DNA from: Lunularia cruciata
Lineage: Eukaryota > Streptophyta > Marchantiopsida > Lunulariales > Lunulariaceae
NCBI GenBank assembly: GCA_948567375.1
Contig: OX419757.1
Location: forward strand, 14,942,001-15,006,000
Direction: 5' to 3'
Length of the DNA stretch: 64,000 nt
Shown here: one piece after another, positions 24,700 through 36,110 of the stretch
Position numbering within the stretch: the stretch's first letter is position 1
Layout of the letters: every line of letters begins with the position of its first letter
Translations under genes and position numbers: made by a program
Notes under the pieces: model-generated
Told to the model about the DNA's origin: nothing
What the model saw: the letters and a program-made list of their open reading frames with translations, nothing else
Databases searched by the model: none

Positions 24700-26060
24700 C
24701 CACTGCTAGTTGGTGACATCCTTGTCACCATTGGAGCTTCAAACTCCTAAATGGCTGTTTGTGCATTTTGGAGATGAGACTAAACTCCCAAGTGGCATCA
24801 TGAAGGGAATACGCTTTCCAAACAACTTTGTACTTTGTATGTTGTTGGCGGCCTTGTTGAATGTGGAAACGTGAAGGATACAATCAACTCCATACTCCTC
24901 ATGATCATTGTTAGGGATTGCAGGAGGAGGAATTTGGACACAAGAGGAAAATAAGATGGATTAAGAACAAAGGGTTTCAATTTGGAAATATCAAAGATAG
25001 GGTGGATGTGCATATTACAAGGCAAGACAAGTCAATAAGCAACAAGAGAAATGATTTAGGTGACATCAAAGAGTCATATAAAATTAGGAGCAAGTTTATT
25101 AACTTGGGTATCAAGTGGGAAGGGTAGGTTACTAGAGGAGACCATAATCTGAAAAGTGAGAGCACAACAATGGTGATATGTATATTGTTTTTGATAATTT
25201 TGAGCAAGGAGATGAGAGTTGGCTTGTTGGAGAGATTGGGATACGGTGGTCAAGAAGGTGGAAGTATGAGGGACATGAGATGGAGGAGGAGCAAGAAGGG
25301 AATTTGGAACAAGTGGGTCTTGGCTAAAATTAAGGAAGAAAAGATAGAATCCGGTGCTTGCCTATTTTGATGTATTGTATGCAAACTCAATAGTTGCACG
25401 ACATTCATCCCAATTGGTATGGTGAATGTTGACAAAGGCACACAGTATATCCTCCAAGGTGTGATTTACATGTTCAATTTGTCCATTAGTTTGTGGATGA
25501 TAAGCCATAGACAAAGTAAGCTTGGTGCCGAGTATCTGGAAAAGTGCTTGCCAAAACTTTCCATTGATTCAAGGATCATGGTCAAAGATGAGTAACAAGG
25601 TATCCCATGATGCTTGAAAACATTGTTGAAGTAGATCTGCACCAATGTTAGAGCATCCACTATATCAAAGGTTGGTGGTAAATAGATTTTCTTACTAAGC
25701 TATCCATAAACACCACTATTGTTGTGTGACCTTGCTTGTGATGAGATCTAAGTTCATGTGTTCCCACTGAGCAGATGGAATGGGGAGTGGTTGAAGGAGT
25801 CCACTCAGTTTTTGGTTGTTGGCCTTGTTGCATTGGTATCTCTAACAAGATCGGACAAATTCCCAAACATCTTGTGCCATGTTTGGCCACCATCATTGGC
25901 ATTGGAGGGTACCCAAGGTCTTGTCCTTACCCATGTGACCAACAATAAGTCATGGGCTTCTTGAAGGCGCACAAGTCAGAGATCACCCTTGGTTGCAATA
26001 TAGATCCGATTCTCATAGAATAGAAAGCCTTCCTTGAAGGAGAAGGTGTTGTACTCCTTG
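24700..26060 (-). pseudogene. E3 integrase and chromodomain remnant
   Basis: It is collinear with E1 and E2. The C-terminal part (25025-24798) contains the HPIFDISKLKPF landmark before the chromodomain. The core fragments include DALTLVQIYFNNVFKHHGIP (25660-25466), and the leading zinc-binding part lies near 25.9 kb. The frame is interrupted many times. Confidence 0.8.
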
Positions 26061-26129
26061 TCACATACTGCAAGATGACTTTGTATCATCTAAAAGAAGA
26101 GATCTTGCTGTAAAGTTGTCTTAAACTCA

Positions 26130-27460
26130 ATTTGGATTTTGGAGTCAATTGACAACATCATAATTGCCACCATGATGAGAAGAAGAGACTTCAAATCAGG
26201 TTGTTGCAATTGGGCAATGGGGATGACATGGAACAAAAAGGGTTTGTACTCAAGTTTGATATCAAACAATTGTAGTTGTTCCTCTAATCAATGATGTTGA
26301 CTTTTCATGTGCTCCACATGTAATGTCTACAACAAGAGTTTGTGATTGGTTTGCATGATCACTTGTTTATCCAAGAGATAATGTCTCCAAAGCTTGGTGG
26401 CATATACCATTGCTAGTTGTTCTTAATCTTGAGTAGAGTAATTCCTTTTTGTAGTGTTTAGTTGATGAGACACAAAAGCAATAGGATGTAACCCATCTAG
26501 AAATTCCTATTACAAAATAGCTCCCACGGCAAAGTTAGAAGCATCAAAATCAACCACACAAGGTAGTTGAACGTCATATGGTTGAAGAATGGATCTTGAA
26601 GGCACCATATGTTTTAGCTTTTGGAATATTTCTTTGTGATTTTCCACTAAAAGCTTGAGTTCTTCTCCAAGAGGTCGATGGTGTTGCCACATGAACATAG
26701 CAATGGATGAATAATCAATAAAAACTTGCCAATCCATTATTGCCTGCACTTTTGTAGCATCTTTTGGAGTAGGACAATCAATTATGGTTTTTTTTATTCT
26801 CTTTCCATCTTGATCCCCTTTGATGTGATCCAAGAAGGTAAGTTCCTTTTGCCAAAAGGCACACTTGGACTTCTTGTAGAAGAATTTCCATTGATATAGT
26901 TGTCTTAGGACTTTGTGCATATGAGTTACATATTCTACCTTCATAGATTAAGATGTCATCCAAGAACACTACCACGTACAAATCCAATAGCCCATCCAAC
27001 ATCCAATGCATGTGATTCATGAAGACTGTTGGAGCATTAGTGAGTCCAAAGGAAGAACTCTCCACTCAAAGTGCTCATACCTTGTATGTAAGGTAATCCT
27101 TTGCACATCCTCTTTATCAATGAGAATTTACCAATAGCCACTTTGAAGATCCAACTTGGAGAAGTATTGTGATCTGCTCAACTGATCTAGCAAGTAACCA
27201 ATTCAAGGCAAGGGATATGAATTCTTCACTATTTTTTTGTTGAGACCATAGAAATCAATATAGAAGTTGAGTCATCTATCCTTCTTTGGAACAAATAGTA
27301 CCGGTGTTCCCCAAGGAGGATATACTATGTCAAATGAAATCCTTCTCCAAGAACTCTGCAAATGTTGTTTGAAACTTGTCTAACTCCTTTGGTGAGAGTC
27401 GATAGATGGATCTACTCACAAAAGTAAAATTTAAAGGGCATACCACGATCAGAGGGTAAT
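26130..27460 (-). pseudogene. E3 reverse transcriptase-RNase H remnant
   Basis: The minus strand shows [20 protein letters not shown] followed by [13 protein letters not shown] (27065-26940), the finger/palm and catalytic YxDD-type motif. Further left are [12 protein letters not shown] and VVDFDASNFAVGA (26944-26510), the connection and RNase H start. Stops and frameshifts show it is inactive. Confidence 0.85.
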
Positions 27461-27479
27461 CCCTTTGGTAAATCATCCA

Positions 27480-28110
27480 AAAACATATGAAAATTCTTCA
27501 ACTATTTGATCAACCATTGCTTGATAAGGCTTTTGGACCTCCTTAGATTCTCCATATGCAATTTGCTTGATCCACACCACAAAACAAACTTATCTTCCTC
27601 CAGAGCTTGCTCGTTAGTTGCTTTACTAACAAACTTCCTATCTTGGGACTTATCTCCCTTCAAAGCTTGCTCTATGGCTACTTCTATAACAAACTTCCCA
27701 TCTTAGGATTGACTATTCTTAGATGTGTTGCTCAAAGGTACCAAAAAACCCAATCAGAAATTCCTACCTTGGTTTTGTACTTGAATTTGTTGTTGGGTCT
27801 AATCAAATTGAACCTTATGACATTCAAGCCAAGGCAAACCCATAATGACATCATAGTGTAGAGGTGCCACTACAAACCTCAAACACTCCAAATACTCCTT
27901 CCCAATCTTGGATGTAATAGGATGTGAGGTACTGAATGCAAAACCACTTCTACTATCTACTATCATCAATCTAATTATTGGCTTGATAAGAATGCACAAT
28001 TCCTTTGCTAATTGATAAGAATAAAAATTTGTTTTTATGGACATGCAATTCTCTAAACTTCCAAAATCCACCAAATCCTACAACCACAATCAAATATAAT
28101 ACCTTGCAAG
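27480..28110 (-). pseudogene. E3 protease and repeat-bearing linker
   Basis: The minus frame 28074-27799 carries VDFGSLENCMS at the active-site position, then FVVAPLHYDVIMGLPWLE. The catalytic triad again reads D-F-G. The linker of repeated units follows at 27720-27590. Confidence 0.8.
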
Positions 28111-28129
28111 TGAAGCAAAGGTCATTGCA

Positions 28130-29007
28130 TAGGTTGAGCTTTCAATCCCATTGGAACTAATCAAGTTCCAAGTAGGCGGCTTAAAATCTACTATTGGGAT
28201 TCCTCCTTTCTCTAATCATTTTGCTCCATAAACTTCATCAAGGCAATTTGTAGTGGTTGCACATTCTTGAGTAGACATTTAGAAATGTGATGTTCGATTT
28301 GATGATAATAAAACCAACCACCATTTTATCATAATTTTTCTCTATCTGCAATGCCAAGTGGTCTCTATTGGATGGCATCAATCTCCATTAGTGTTGGCTC
28401 TTCTACCTATGTGTAATGTATTGGTAAGTTCTATGGAGGTCAAGGTCAAGACAAAGTTGTTGCAACCAAGGAATCAAAGCATTTGACCAACTAAATGGCT
28501 TCCTCCAAGTGTTTTGGCTCTTGCATAATCACCTCTAGTTTAGTTCGTGACTTCAAGCCCTCAAAAATTTATTCAAAGCTTCACCTTCCACTATATCTAA
28601 AATTTGCATGATTGTGTTTTGGAATTGTGTGATGTAGCTTCTTATAGAGCCAATTTGCTTCAAGATTGCCAACTTATCTTGTGCAGCTTGTGTGGTATTT
28701 AAAGCTTGGAATTGACCAATTATTGCACTCTTGAATTTTGCCTATGTTAAGATTGGTGCAACAAATTGCCATTGAGCTCACTCCACTTGGAATTGCCACC
28801 ATAACTTTGCTACTCCATCCAATTGGTTGGAAGCCAAGAGAATTTGTTTTTTTTCATATTGCAAATTTATAGTTTCAAAATAAATTTTGCAGTCAAATAT
28901 AAAATTCTCCACTGCACTTAAAAGATTCTTGCATTCAAATACCTTGGGCTTTGGAAACCAGATTTTATCTTCCACTTCTTAAATTTGTGCACTCATTACA
29001 TAGTCTT
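28130..29007 (-). pseudogene. E3 gag, first part (cut by E2)
   Basis: The minus frame at 28975-28778 contains KPKVFECKNLLSAVENFIFD and NQLDGVAKLWW, matching E2 gag at 29.85-30.0 kb. The CCHC knuckle position is near 28.3 kb but degraded. gag stops at 29007 where E2 begins and resumes at 34713. Confidence 0.8.
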
Positions 29008-29423
29008 TGTAACAATATGGAGTTTAGTGACAAAGTTAGTCAAGGCTAACAAAGTAGTGAATATGCCAAATTAGCCTAGAATATCCTAGAAGTATCTAGA
29101 AAGCTTCTTGTGAAACTTCCCACTAACTTAGCTTGCAACCCAAGTAGGTAGTTTCTAGAAAGAAGCTTCCAATCACCTTAGTTTGCATGCTAAATAGACA
29201 ACTTCAAGAAGGAAGCTTCTTGAGAAGCTTCCCAGTTAACTTGGCTTGCACTCCAAGAAAGTGGCTTATGGAAGCTTGCTGAGAAGCTTCTCAAGAGCCT
29301 TGTATGCTCCTTATAAATACGAGAGCCAAAGCTCATGTTAGGAATTTGGAGATTTCCCACATTCAAGTATCCCAATGTGATCTTTTATTCTCCTATTTTT
29401 CTCCTTGATCTTGGTCTTTTACA
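29008..29423 (+). repeat. E2 5' LTR
   Basis: TGTAACAATATGG to TCTTTTACA, 416 bp, with several GAAGCTTC palindromes between about 29100 and 29310. Confidence 0.93.
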
Positions 29424-29424
29424 T

Positions 29425-29436
29425 TGGTATTAGAGC
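29425..29436 (+). other. E2 primer-binding site (initiator tRNA-Met)
   Basis: TGGTATTAGAGC, one base inside the LTR, differs at one position from the canonical TGGTATCAGAGC. Confidence 0.9.
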
Positions 29437-29449
29437 AAGAATAGGCTGG

Positions 29450-30640
29450 ATGGATTTTATGGACCAGCAAATCTAGTTCTACCAAACCATTGGGTATTTT
29501 TGTGTCTAGGTACTACCCAAGCATCATTTCACACAATTCATCATCTCACACTTTGGACAACATTTTCTACATATGATCACCTTGTTTAAGGAATCATTGG
29601 TGCTTCAGATTGTAACTTATGGAGAATGGTGGGTGTGCTGCATATGTGTGCTAATAAATTAGATAAATTAGGGATAATGTGATAGAGTAGAAGCTATGGC
29701 GGCAATGCCCAAAAATAACTTACTATGCAGCAACAGATCAAGCACCTTACTCAATTGTTGGATGAATGAGACTGTCATAGACAAGAGCAAGTAGAGAGAG
29801 CATCAATTCAAGAAGAAGAAGACGAGCGAATCTGATTGCCAAAGCCTAAGGTATTTGAAGGCAAGAACCTCTTGGGTGCATTGGAAAACTTTGTGTTTGA
29901 TTGTGAACGTTACTTTGAAGCAACAAACCTTCAAGATGAACAGAGACAAATTCTATTGGTCTCAAGTCAATTGGATGGAGTGGCTAAATTATGGTGATGA
30001 TTCAGAGTGGAACAAGCTGAGTAGTAGTTTGTCACACCAATCTTGACATGGGAAGAATTCAAGAGTGCAATAGTGCATTTATAGCTTGGAACCGCCCAAC
30101 TATTGCACTCTTGAATTCTTCCCATGTCAAGATTGGTGTGACAAACTACCGCTCAGCTTAATGCCATACGGGCCACATGAGATAATTTGACAAAATTGAA
30201 GTAGATTGGCTCGGTAAGAAGCTATATCACTCAATTCCAAAACACCATTATGAAAATTCTAGATATACTAGATGTGGAAGCTCTAGATCACTTTGTGAGA
30301 GGCTTGAACTCCCGCACTAGACTTGAAGTGCCTATGCATGAGCCCAAAGACTTGGAGGAAGCCATGCAATTGGCTGAGCACTTTGATTCCTTGGTTACAA
30401 CAACTTATCTCAACATCGGCCTTCCCCAAACCCACCCACACACTACACATGGGTGGAGAAGCCAATACCAATGGACATTGATGCCATCCAGCAAAGACCA
30501 CTTGGCATAATAGATCATGAAAGACTATGACAAAATGATGGATGTTTCTATTATCACCAAATTGGACATCGCATTATAGAGTGTCCACTCAAGAATGAGC
30601 AACATCAACAAGTCGCCCAAATGGAAATTGTGGAGTAAAA
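29450..30640 (+). pseudogene. E2 gag with an inverted duplication
   Basis: It encodes the capsid and nucleocapsid. Readable blocks are KPKVFEGKNLLGALENF (about 29845-29895), SSQLDGVAKLW (about 29965-29995), then DVEALDHFVRGLNSRTRLEV and PKDLEEAMQLAEHFDSL (30250-30400). A nucleocapsid knuckle near 30540-30585 reads CFYYHQIGHRIIEC, with its second cysteine changed to tyrosine. A palindrome at 30014-30159 interrupts the capsid. Multiple stops. Confidence 0.85.
30014..30159. repeat. Near-perfect inverted duplication, 61-bp arms, 24-bp loop
   Basis: 30024-30074 is the exact reverse complement of 30099-30149 (51 of 51). The arms extend to 30014 and 30159 with two mismatches. The loop and right arm are an inverted copy of the gag segment that E1 and E3 have once, in forward orientation only. 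It is a local inverted duplication, not an ancestral feature. Confidence 0.95.
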
Positions 30641-30739
30641 TGATCAAGGAATTGAGAAATCTCAATAGGGGATTTTGAGCCGCATATTGAGAACTTGATT
30701 AGTTCTAATGGGATTGAAGGCTCAACCTATGCAAGTTTG

Positions 30740-31130
30740 TTGCACTTGCAAGGTATGATTTTGATCATGGTTGTAGGATTTTGGTTGATTTTGGAAGTTC
30801 AAAGAATTGTATGTCTATGCAATTAACAAAGGAATTGGGTAATCCTATTAAGGTAATAATTGGAAGTAGATTGATGATAGTGGATGGTAGAAATGAATCT
30901 GCATTCCGTACCTTGCATCTTGTTACCTTCAAGATTAGGAAGGAGTATTTGGAGTGTATGAGGTTTGTAGTGGCACCTCTACTCTATAATGTCATTCTAG
31001 GACTACCTTGGCTTGAACGTCACAAGGTTCAATTTGATTGGACCCGACAACAAATTCAAGTACAACACCAAGGTAGAATTTTCCGATTAGGTTATCTAAC
31101 ACCTTTGAGTACAACACATAAGGATAGTTA
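30740..31130 (+). pseudogene. E2 protease
   Basis: An aspartic protease that would process Gag-Pol. The frame 30781-31131 contains VDFGSSKNCMSMQLTKEL at the active-site region and APLLYNVILGLPWLERHK at the C-terminal motif (GLPWLE). The catalytic triad reads D-F-G rather than D-S/T-G. The frame stays open for 116 codons. Confidence 0.85.
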
Positions 31131-31330
31131 GTCCCAAGATGGGAAGTTTGGAAGGAAAACATCATAGAGTAAGCTTTGAAGGAAGATAAGTCTCTAGATG
31201 GGGAGTTTCTCAAGAAAGCAGCCATACAACAAACCATGAAAGAAGATAAGTCCCTAGATGGGAAGTTTGTCAAGGAAGCAACTATAGAGCAAGCTTTATA
31301 GGAAGATAAGTATATTTTTGTAGTGTAGAT
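31131..31330 (+). repeat. Protein-level tandem repeat in the PR-RT linker
   Basis: Three roughly 63-bp units encode variants of EDKSLDGKFVKEATIEQAL. Homologous repeats occur in E1 (19.97-20.11 kb) and E3 (27.59-27.72 kb), so the array is a family character. Its function is unknown; it may be a flexible spacer. Confidence 0.8.
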
Positions 31331-31479
31331 CAAGCCAATTGCACAAGGAGAATCTAAGGAGAGTCAGGAGCCTCATTGTGCAATGGTTGATCACATAGTT
31401 CAAGGGTTTGCAAATGTGTTTTTGGATGATTTGCCAAAGGGATTACCCTCTAATTGTGGTATGCCCTTCAAGATTGAGT

Positions 31480-32760
31480 TAGTACTAAGGAATACTATAG
31501 TAAGTAGACCAATTGGCTCTCACTAAAGGAGTTAGAGGAGTTGTGAAAAATACTTATGGAGTTGTTGGAGAAGGATTTCATACAACATAGTACATCTCCT
31601 TGGGGAGCATTGTTATTATTCATTCCAAAGAAGGATGGAGGACTTCATTTCTGTATTGATTACCGTGAGCTCAATAAATAGAAAATGAAGAATGCATACC
31701 TTTTGCCTTGAATTGATGACTTGGTTGATCAACTGAGTGGAGCATGATACTTCTCCAAGTTGGATCTTCATAACAACTATTGGAAAATCTCCATTGGTAA
31801 GGAGGATGTGCAAAAGACTACCTTTTGCACAAGGTATGGACATTTTGAGTGGAGAGTTTTGCCTTTTGGGCTCACTAATGCTCCAAAAGTCTTCATGGAT
31901 CAGATGCATCAGGTGTTGGATGGACTATTGGATCTGTACATGGTGGTGTTCTTGGATGATATCTTAATCTATAGCAAGATATAGGTAGAATATGTGAATC
32001 ATGTGCAAGAAGTCCTAAGCTAACTATGACATTGGAAGTTTTATTGCAAGAAGTTGAAGTGTGCCTTTTGGCAAAAGGAAGTTATCTTCTTGGGTCACAA
32101 GATCTCATTGGAGGGGATCAAGATAGAAAAGGAGAAAATCAAGGCAATCACTAATTGGCTTACTCCAAGATGCTATTAAAGTACGAGCATTTAATGGATT
32201 GCTAGTTTTTACCAACTGTTCATCCACTATTATGCTCATGTGGTTGCACCATTGATTGATCTCTTGGGGGAAGAACTCTAGCTTTCAATGGACCAACAAG
32301 CACAAAGAAACATTCTAGAAGTTGAAACATATGGTGTCTTCAAGACCAATTCTTCAACCATATGATCGTCAACTACATGTGTGGTTGATTTTGATACTTC
32401 CAACTTTGCAATTGGAGCCTTGTTGTAACAAGAATTCATAGATGAATTACATCCCATTTCCTTTGTGTCTCATAGACTAAATATAGCAAAAAGGAATTAT
32501 GCTACTCAAGATTGGAAACAACTAGCAATGATATATGCCACCAAGGCATGGAGGAATTATCTCTTGGAGAAACAAGTGGTCATGCAAATTGATCACAAGC
32601 ACTTGTTGCATACATTACATTTGGAACACATAAAGAGTGACATCATCAATGGGAGGAACAACTACAATTGTTTGACATCAAACTTGAGTACAAACCCAAT
32701 TGGTTCCATGTCATCTTTGATGCCTTATCATAATGATCTGATTTGAAGTCTCTTCCTCTC
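31480..32760 (+). pseudogene. E2 reverse transcriptase-RNase H
   Basis: Palm motifs in order: [19 protein letters not shown] (about 31622-31678), RVLPFGLTNAPKVFMDQMH (about 31850-31910), [13 protein letters not shown] (about 31939-31980, the catalytic YxDD type). FLGHKISLEGIKIEKEK follows near 32.09 kb. RNase H includes the NYATQDWKQLAMIYATKAWR block and the IDHKHLLHTLHLEH block (32465-32640). In-frame stops break it, for example just after YSK and after RELNK. Confidence 0.9.
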
Positions 32761-32929
32761 ATCACAATGGCAATTACAACGGTGTAAATCAACTCCAAGG
32801 TCCAAATTGAGTTTAGAATAGCTCTACAAAAAGATCTATTCATTTAGATGGTACAAGCGCATCTTGCAATTGGTGACAAGGAATATAACACCTTCTTCTT
32901 CAGGAAGGCCTTCTAATCCATGAGGATTG

Positions 32930-34280
32930 CATCTATGTCCCAACCAAGGGTGATCTCTGACTTGTATGCCTCCAAGAAGCCCATGACTTATCAATTGCTG
33001 GTCACATGGGTGTAGAATTACCTTGGGTACTCTCCAACACTAATGGTGGTGCCAAACATAACACAAGATGTTCAAGAGTTTGTCCAATCATATGAGAGTT
33101 GCCAATGCAACAAGACTAGCAACCAAAACCTGAGTGGACTCCTTCAACCACCTCCTATTCCATCTGCTCAATGGGAACACATGCGCTTGGATCTCATCAC
33201 ATCCTTGGCAAAGACAAAGCAAGGTCACACGGTAATTGTGGTGTTTGTGGATAAACTTAGTAAGTAAATCCACTTGGCACCAACCTTTGATACCATGGAT
33301 GCTCCAACATAAGCATAGCTCTACTTCAACAATGTCTTTAAGCATCATGGGATGCCACATGTACTCATCTCTAATCGTGATCCTTGATTCACTAGAAAGT
33401 TTTGGCAAGCACTCTCCAAATACTCAATACCAAGCTTGCTTTGTCCATGACCTATCATCCTCAAACTAATGGGAAAATTGAACGTAAAAACCGCACCTTG
33501 GAGGATATGCTTTGTGCCTTCATCAACGTTCACCACACCAGTTAGGCTGAATGTCTCGCAGTTACGGAGTTTGCATACAATAACTCCAAACAAGCAAGCA
33601 CTATATTCTCTCCTTTCTTTCTCAATTTTGGCTAAGATCCACTTGTTCCAAATTCTCTTCTTGCTCTTCCTCCATCTCATGTTCCTTATACTTCAACCTC
33701 CTTGACCACCATATCCTAATCCCTCCAACAAGCCAAGTCTCATCTCCTTGTTGCTTAGAATCATCAGAAACAATATGCAGACCACCATCATCGTGATCTC
33801 ACATTTCAAGTTGGTGACAAAGTCATGCTCTCCTCTAGTAACCTATCCCTCCCACTTGATACCCAAGTTTGTAAACTTGCCCCTAATTGGATAGGACCCT
33901 TTGATGTTACCGAAATCATCTCTCCTATTGCTTATATTGACTTGACTTGCCTTGCTTTGTCATATGCACATCCACCTTGTCTTCCATGTTTCCAAGTTAA
34001 AACCCTTTGTTCCTAATCCATCTTCTTTTTCCTCTTGTGTCCAACCTCCTCCTCCTCCCAATCCCTATCCATGATTATGAGGAGTACAAAGTTGATCATA
34101 TACTTGCACATTGCCACATCCAACATGGCCGTCGACAACTTACCAAGTACAAGGTCCTTTGGAAAGGCTATCCCTTTCATGATGCCACTTGGAAGCCTCT
34201 TTCTCATCTCCATAATGAAAAAATGGCCATCTAAGAGTTTGAAGCTTCAATGGCAGCAAGGACATCACCAACTAGTGGTG
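32930..34280 (+). pseudogene. E2 integrase with chromodomain
   Basis: The zinc-binding half shows VQEFVQSYESCQCNK (33070-33115). The catalytic core begins MRLDLITSLAKTKQGHTVIV (first aspartate, about 33181) and has ISNRDP at the second aspartate near 33375. The region of the catalytic glutamate (TNGKIERKNRTLEDML) lies in another frame near 33465-33510, after a shift. The C-terminal part contains VMLSSSNLSLPLDTQV (33820 on). The chromodomain at 34080-34235 shows KVLWKGYPFHDATW. Confidence 0.88.
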
Positions 34281-34288
34281 GAGGAATA

Positions 34289-34712
34289 TGTAACAATATG
34301 GAGTTTAGTGACAAAGTTAGTCAGGGCTAACAAAGTAGTGAATAGGCCAAATTAGCCTAGAATATCCTAGAAGTATCTAAAAAGCTTCTTGGGAAGCTTC
34401 CTAGTAACTTATCTTGCACCCCAAGTAGGTAATTTTTAGAAAAAAGCTTATAGAAGCTTCCAACCAACTTAGCATGCATGCCAAGTAGACGGCTTCAAGA
34501 AGGAAGCTTTTTGAAGCTTCCCGGTGAACTTGGCTTGCACTCCAAGAAAACAACTTAAGGAAGCTTCTTGAGAAGCATCTCAAGAGCCTTGTATGCTCCC
34601 TATAGATACAAGAGCCAAAGCTCATGCTAGAAATTTTTGGTTTTCCCATATTCAAGTGTCCCAATGTGATCTTCCATTCTCCTATTTCTCTCCTTGGTCT
34701 TAGTCTTTTACA
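34289..34712 (+). repeat. E2 3' LTR
   Basis: Preceded by the purine-rich GTGGTGGAGGAATA. TGTAACAATATGG to TCTTTTACA, closely matching the 5' LTR. Confidence 0.93.
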
Positions 34713-35320
34713 ATCTTGTTGTTGATGATCTTGTTCTTCCAACAATTAAGTAAAGTGTTTGATTTGTTCCTACATAGCAATGATAACTTTGGGTATTTCC
34801 TCCATGGCTACTACTCTACCAAACTACCAATAGTTTAGCTAAATTAACACGTCCACCAATTTTCATAAGTCACAATTGGAAGTACCAAGGGTTCATCAGT
34901 CAAGGTGATCATATTCAAAAATTCTGCCCTAAGTATGAGGTGATGAATTGCATGAAATGATGCTTGGATAGTACACAAACACAAAAATCCTATTTGGTAG
35001 AAATAGATGTGGTGGTCCATAGATTCCATCCATCCTGTTCTTACCATAATACCAACATAAAAGGTTGAGATCGAGGAGAGAAATAAGAGAAGAAAAGACC
35101 AGAGTGGGAGATCACATTTGGACACTTGAATGAGGGAAACTCCAAATGCCTAGCATGAGCTTTGGCTTTGGTATTTATAGGGAACATACAAGGCCCTTGA
35201 GAAGCTTCTCAAGAAGCTTCCTAAAGCTGCCTTCTTGGAGTGCAAGCCAAGTTAATTGTGAAACTTCTCAAGAAGCTTCTTTCTAGAAGTCATCTACTTG
35301 GTGTGCAAGTTAAGCTTGTT
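34713..35320 (-). pseudogene. E3 gag start and truncated 5' LTR
   Basis: 34713-35040 continues the E3 gag leader and start in the minus sense, matching 29.45-29.75 kb of E2. From about 35056 a family LTR begins (AAAAGGTTGAGATCGAGG) and continues through the GAAGCTTC repeats, but breaks off near 35320, before the LTR terminus. Confidence 0.75.
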
Positions 35321-35759
35321 AGTGAAAAATTGGATTTCAAGAATGAAGTGATATTTTTGATTATTCACAATTGAGATCATTGATCATTTTGTAGGCGTGT
35401 TTGTATGAAAATACTTGACCAATAAACCCTCACATGGTATGATGCTTGGGAACAATTAGTGTTAGCAAAAGGAAGAGAGATCACTTGGATAGCAATGCAA
35501 GAAGGGCTGCTTAAGAATTTCCAATCCATGAATTCCATGCAGATGGTTTGAACTCGACCATGGGTGGTTGAAGTAGAAGAACAACATACAAGAGTATGTG
35601 GAAGCATTTATCAATCTATAGGTCACCATAATTGATATGAGTATAGCATAAGCTCTTGATAATTTCATCACAAATTACGGTCATCACATTATGCTCATCA
35701 CATTATGTGCTGCACACATAATGTGATGATCGTAATTTTTGAAGCCATTATGTATGCAG
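35321..35759. other. Unclassified stretch, no gene seen
   Basis: Short minus-strand frames only (69 and 76 codons, overlapping). It may be retroelement DNA but no motif is visible. Confidence 0.35.
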
Positions 35760-36110
35760 TACCAAAGCTAGTTTTCTTGGACACTAAATTGATAGTCTTG
35801 GCAATCAAAGTTATATTAGTGCTTGCTCAAAGACTACTTAGTGGTGGCCACATTTTTTGTTAGGGCTATTGATCACACCATTGGACCCATTCTCACTTGC
35901 ACCATTTGCACCATTAGATGGACCATAAGCAATGCCGTTAGGGCTGGAGATTCAATTTGAGTAGAGGAGTATACCTTCAAAGTGCAGCTCCAAAGAGCTC
36001 ATTGTTTTAGTTTAGGGATTGTTGCTCATTGTTGCAGTGCTCATTGTGGAAAATTATTGAGTTGAGGATTGTGTTTTGATCTTAGTTGAATGTAATTTGA
36101 ATGTGCAAAA
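35760..36110 (+). repeat. Dispersed repeat, copy 2
   Basis: It aligns with 13557-13975, with several small gaps. The same landmarks are present, including GCTATTGATCACACC and TTGAGTTGAGGATTG. Confidence 0.65.

Larger units (their letters stand above)
29008..34712 (+). mobile_element. E2: Ty3/gypsy chromovirus nested in E3 gag
   Basis: A complete plus-strand element: 5' LTR 29008-29423, primer site, gag, protease, linker repeats, RT-RNase H, integrase-chromodomain, purine-rich tract, 3' LTR 34289-34712. The flanking pentamers are GTCTT (29003-29007) and ATCTT (34713-34717), a target duplication with one change. Nesting in E3, confirmed by E1 homology across the junction, makes it younger than E3. 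Its frames contain many stops. Confidence 0.93.
24193..35320 (-). mobile_element. E3: Ty3/gypsy chromovirus split by nested E2
   Basis: A minus-strand element homologous to E1. Its left part, 24193-29007, holds the 3' LTR, chromodomain-integrase, RT-RNase H, protease and most of gag. Its right part, 34713-35320, holds the rest of gag, a diverged primer site and a truncated 5' LTR. E2 (29008-34712) separates them. Comparison with uninterrupted E1 near 21.3 kb shows the two gag parts join at a CTT(G) site. The element is dead. Confidence 0.9.
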
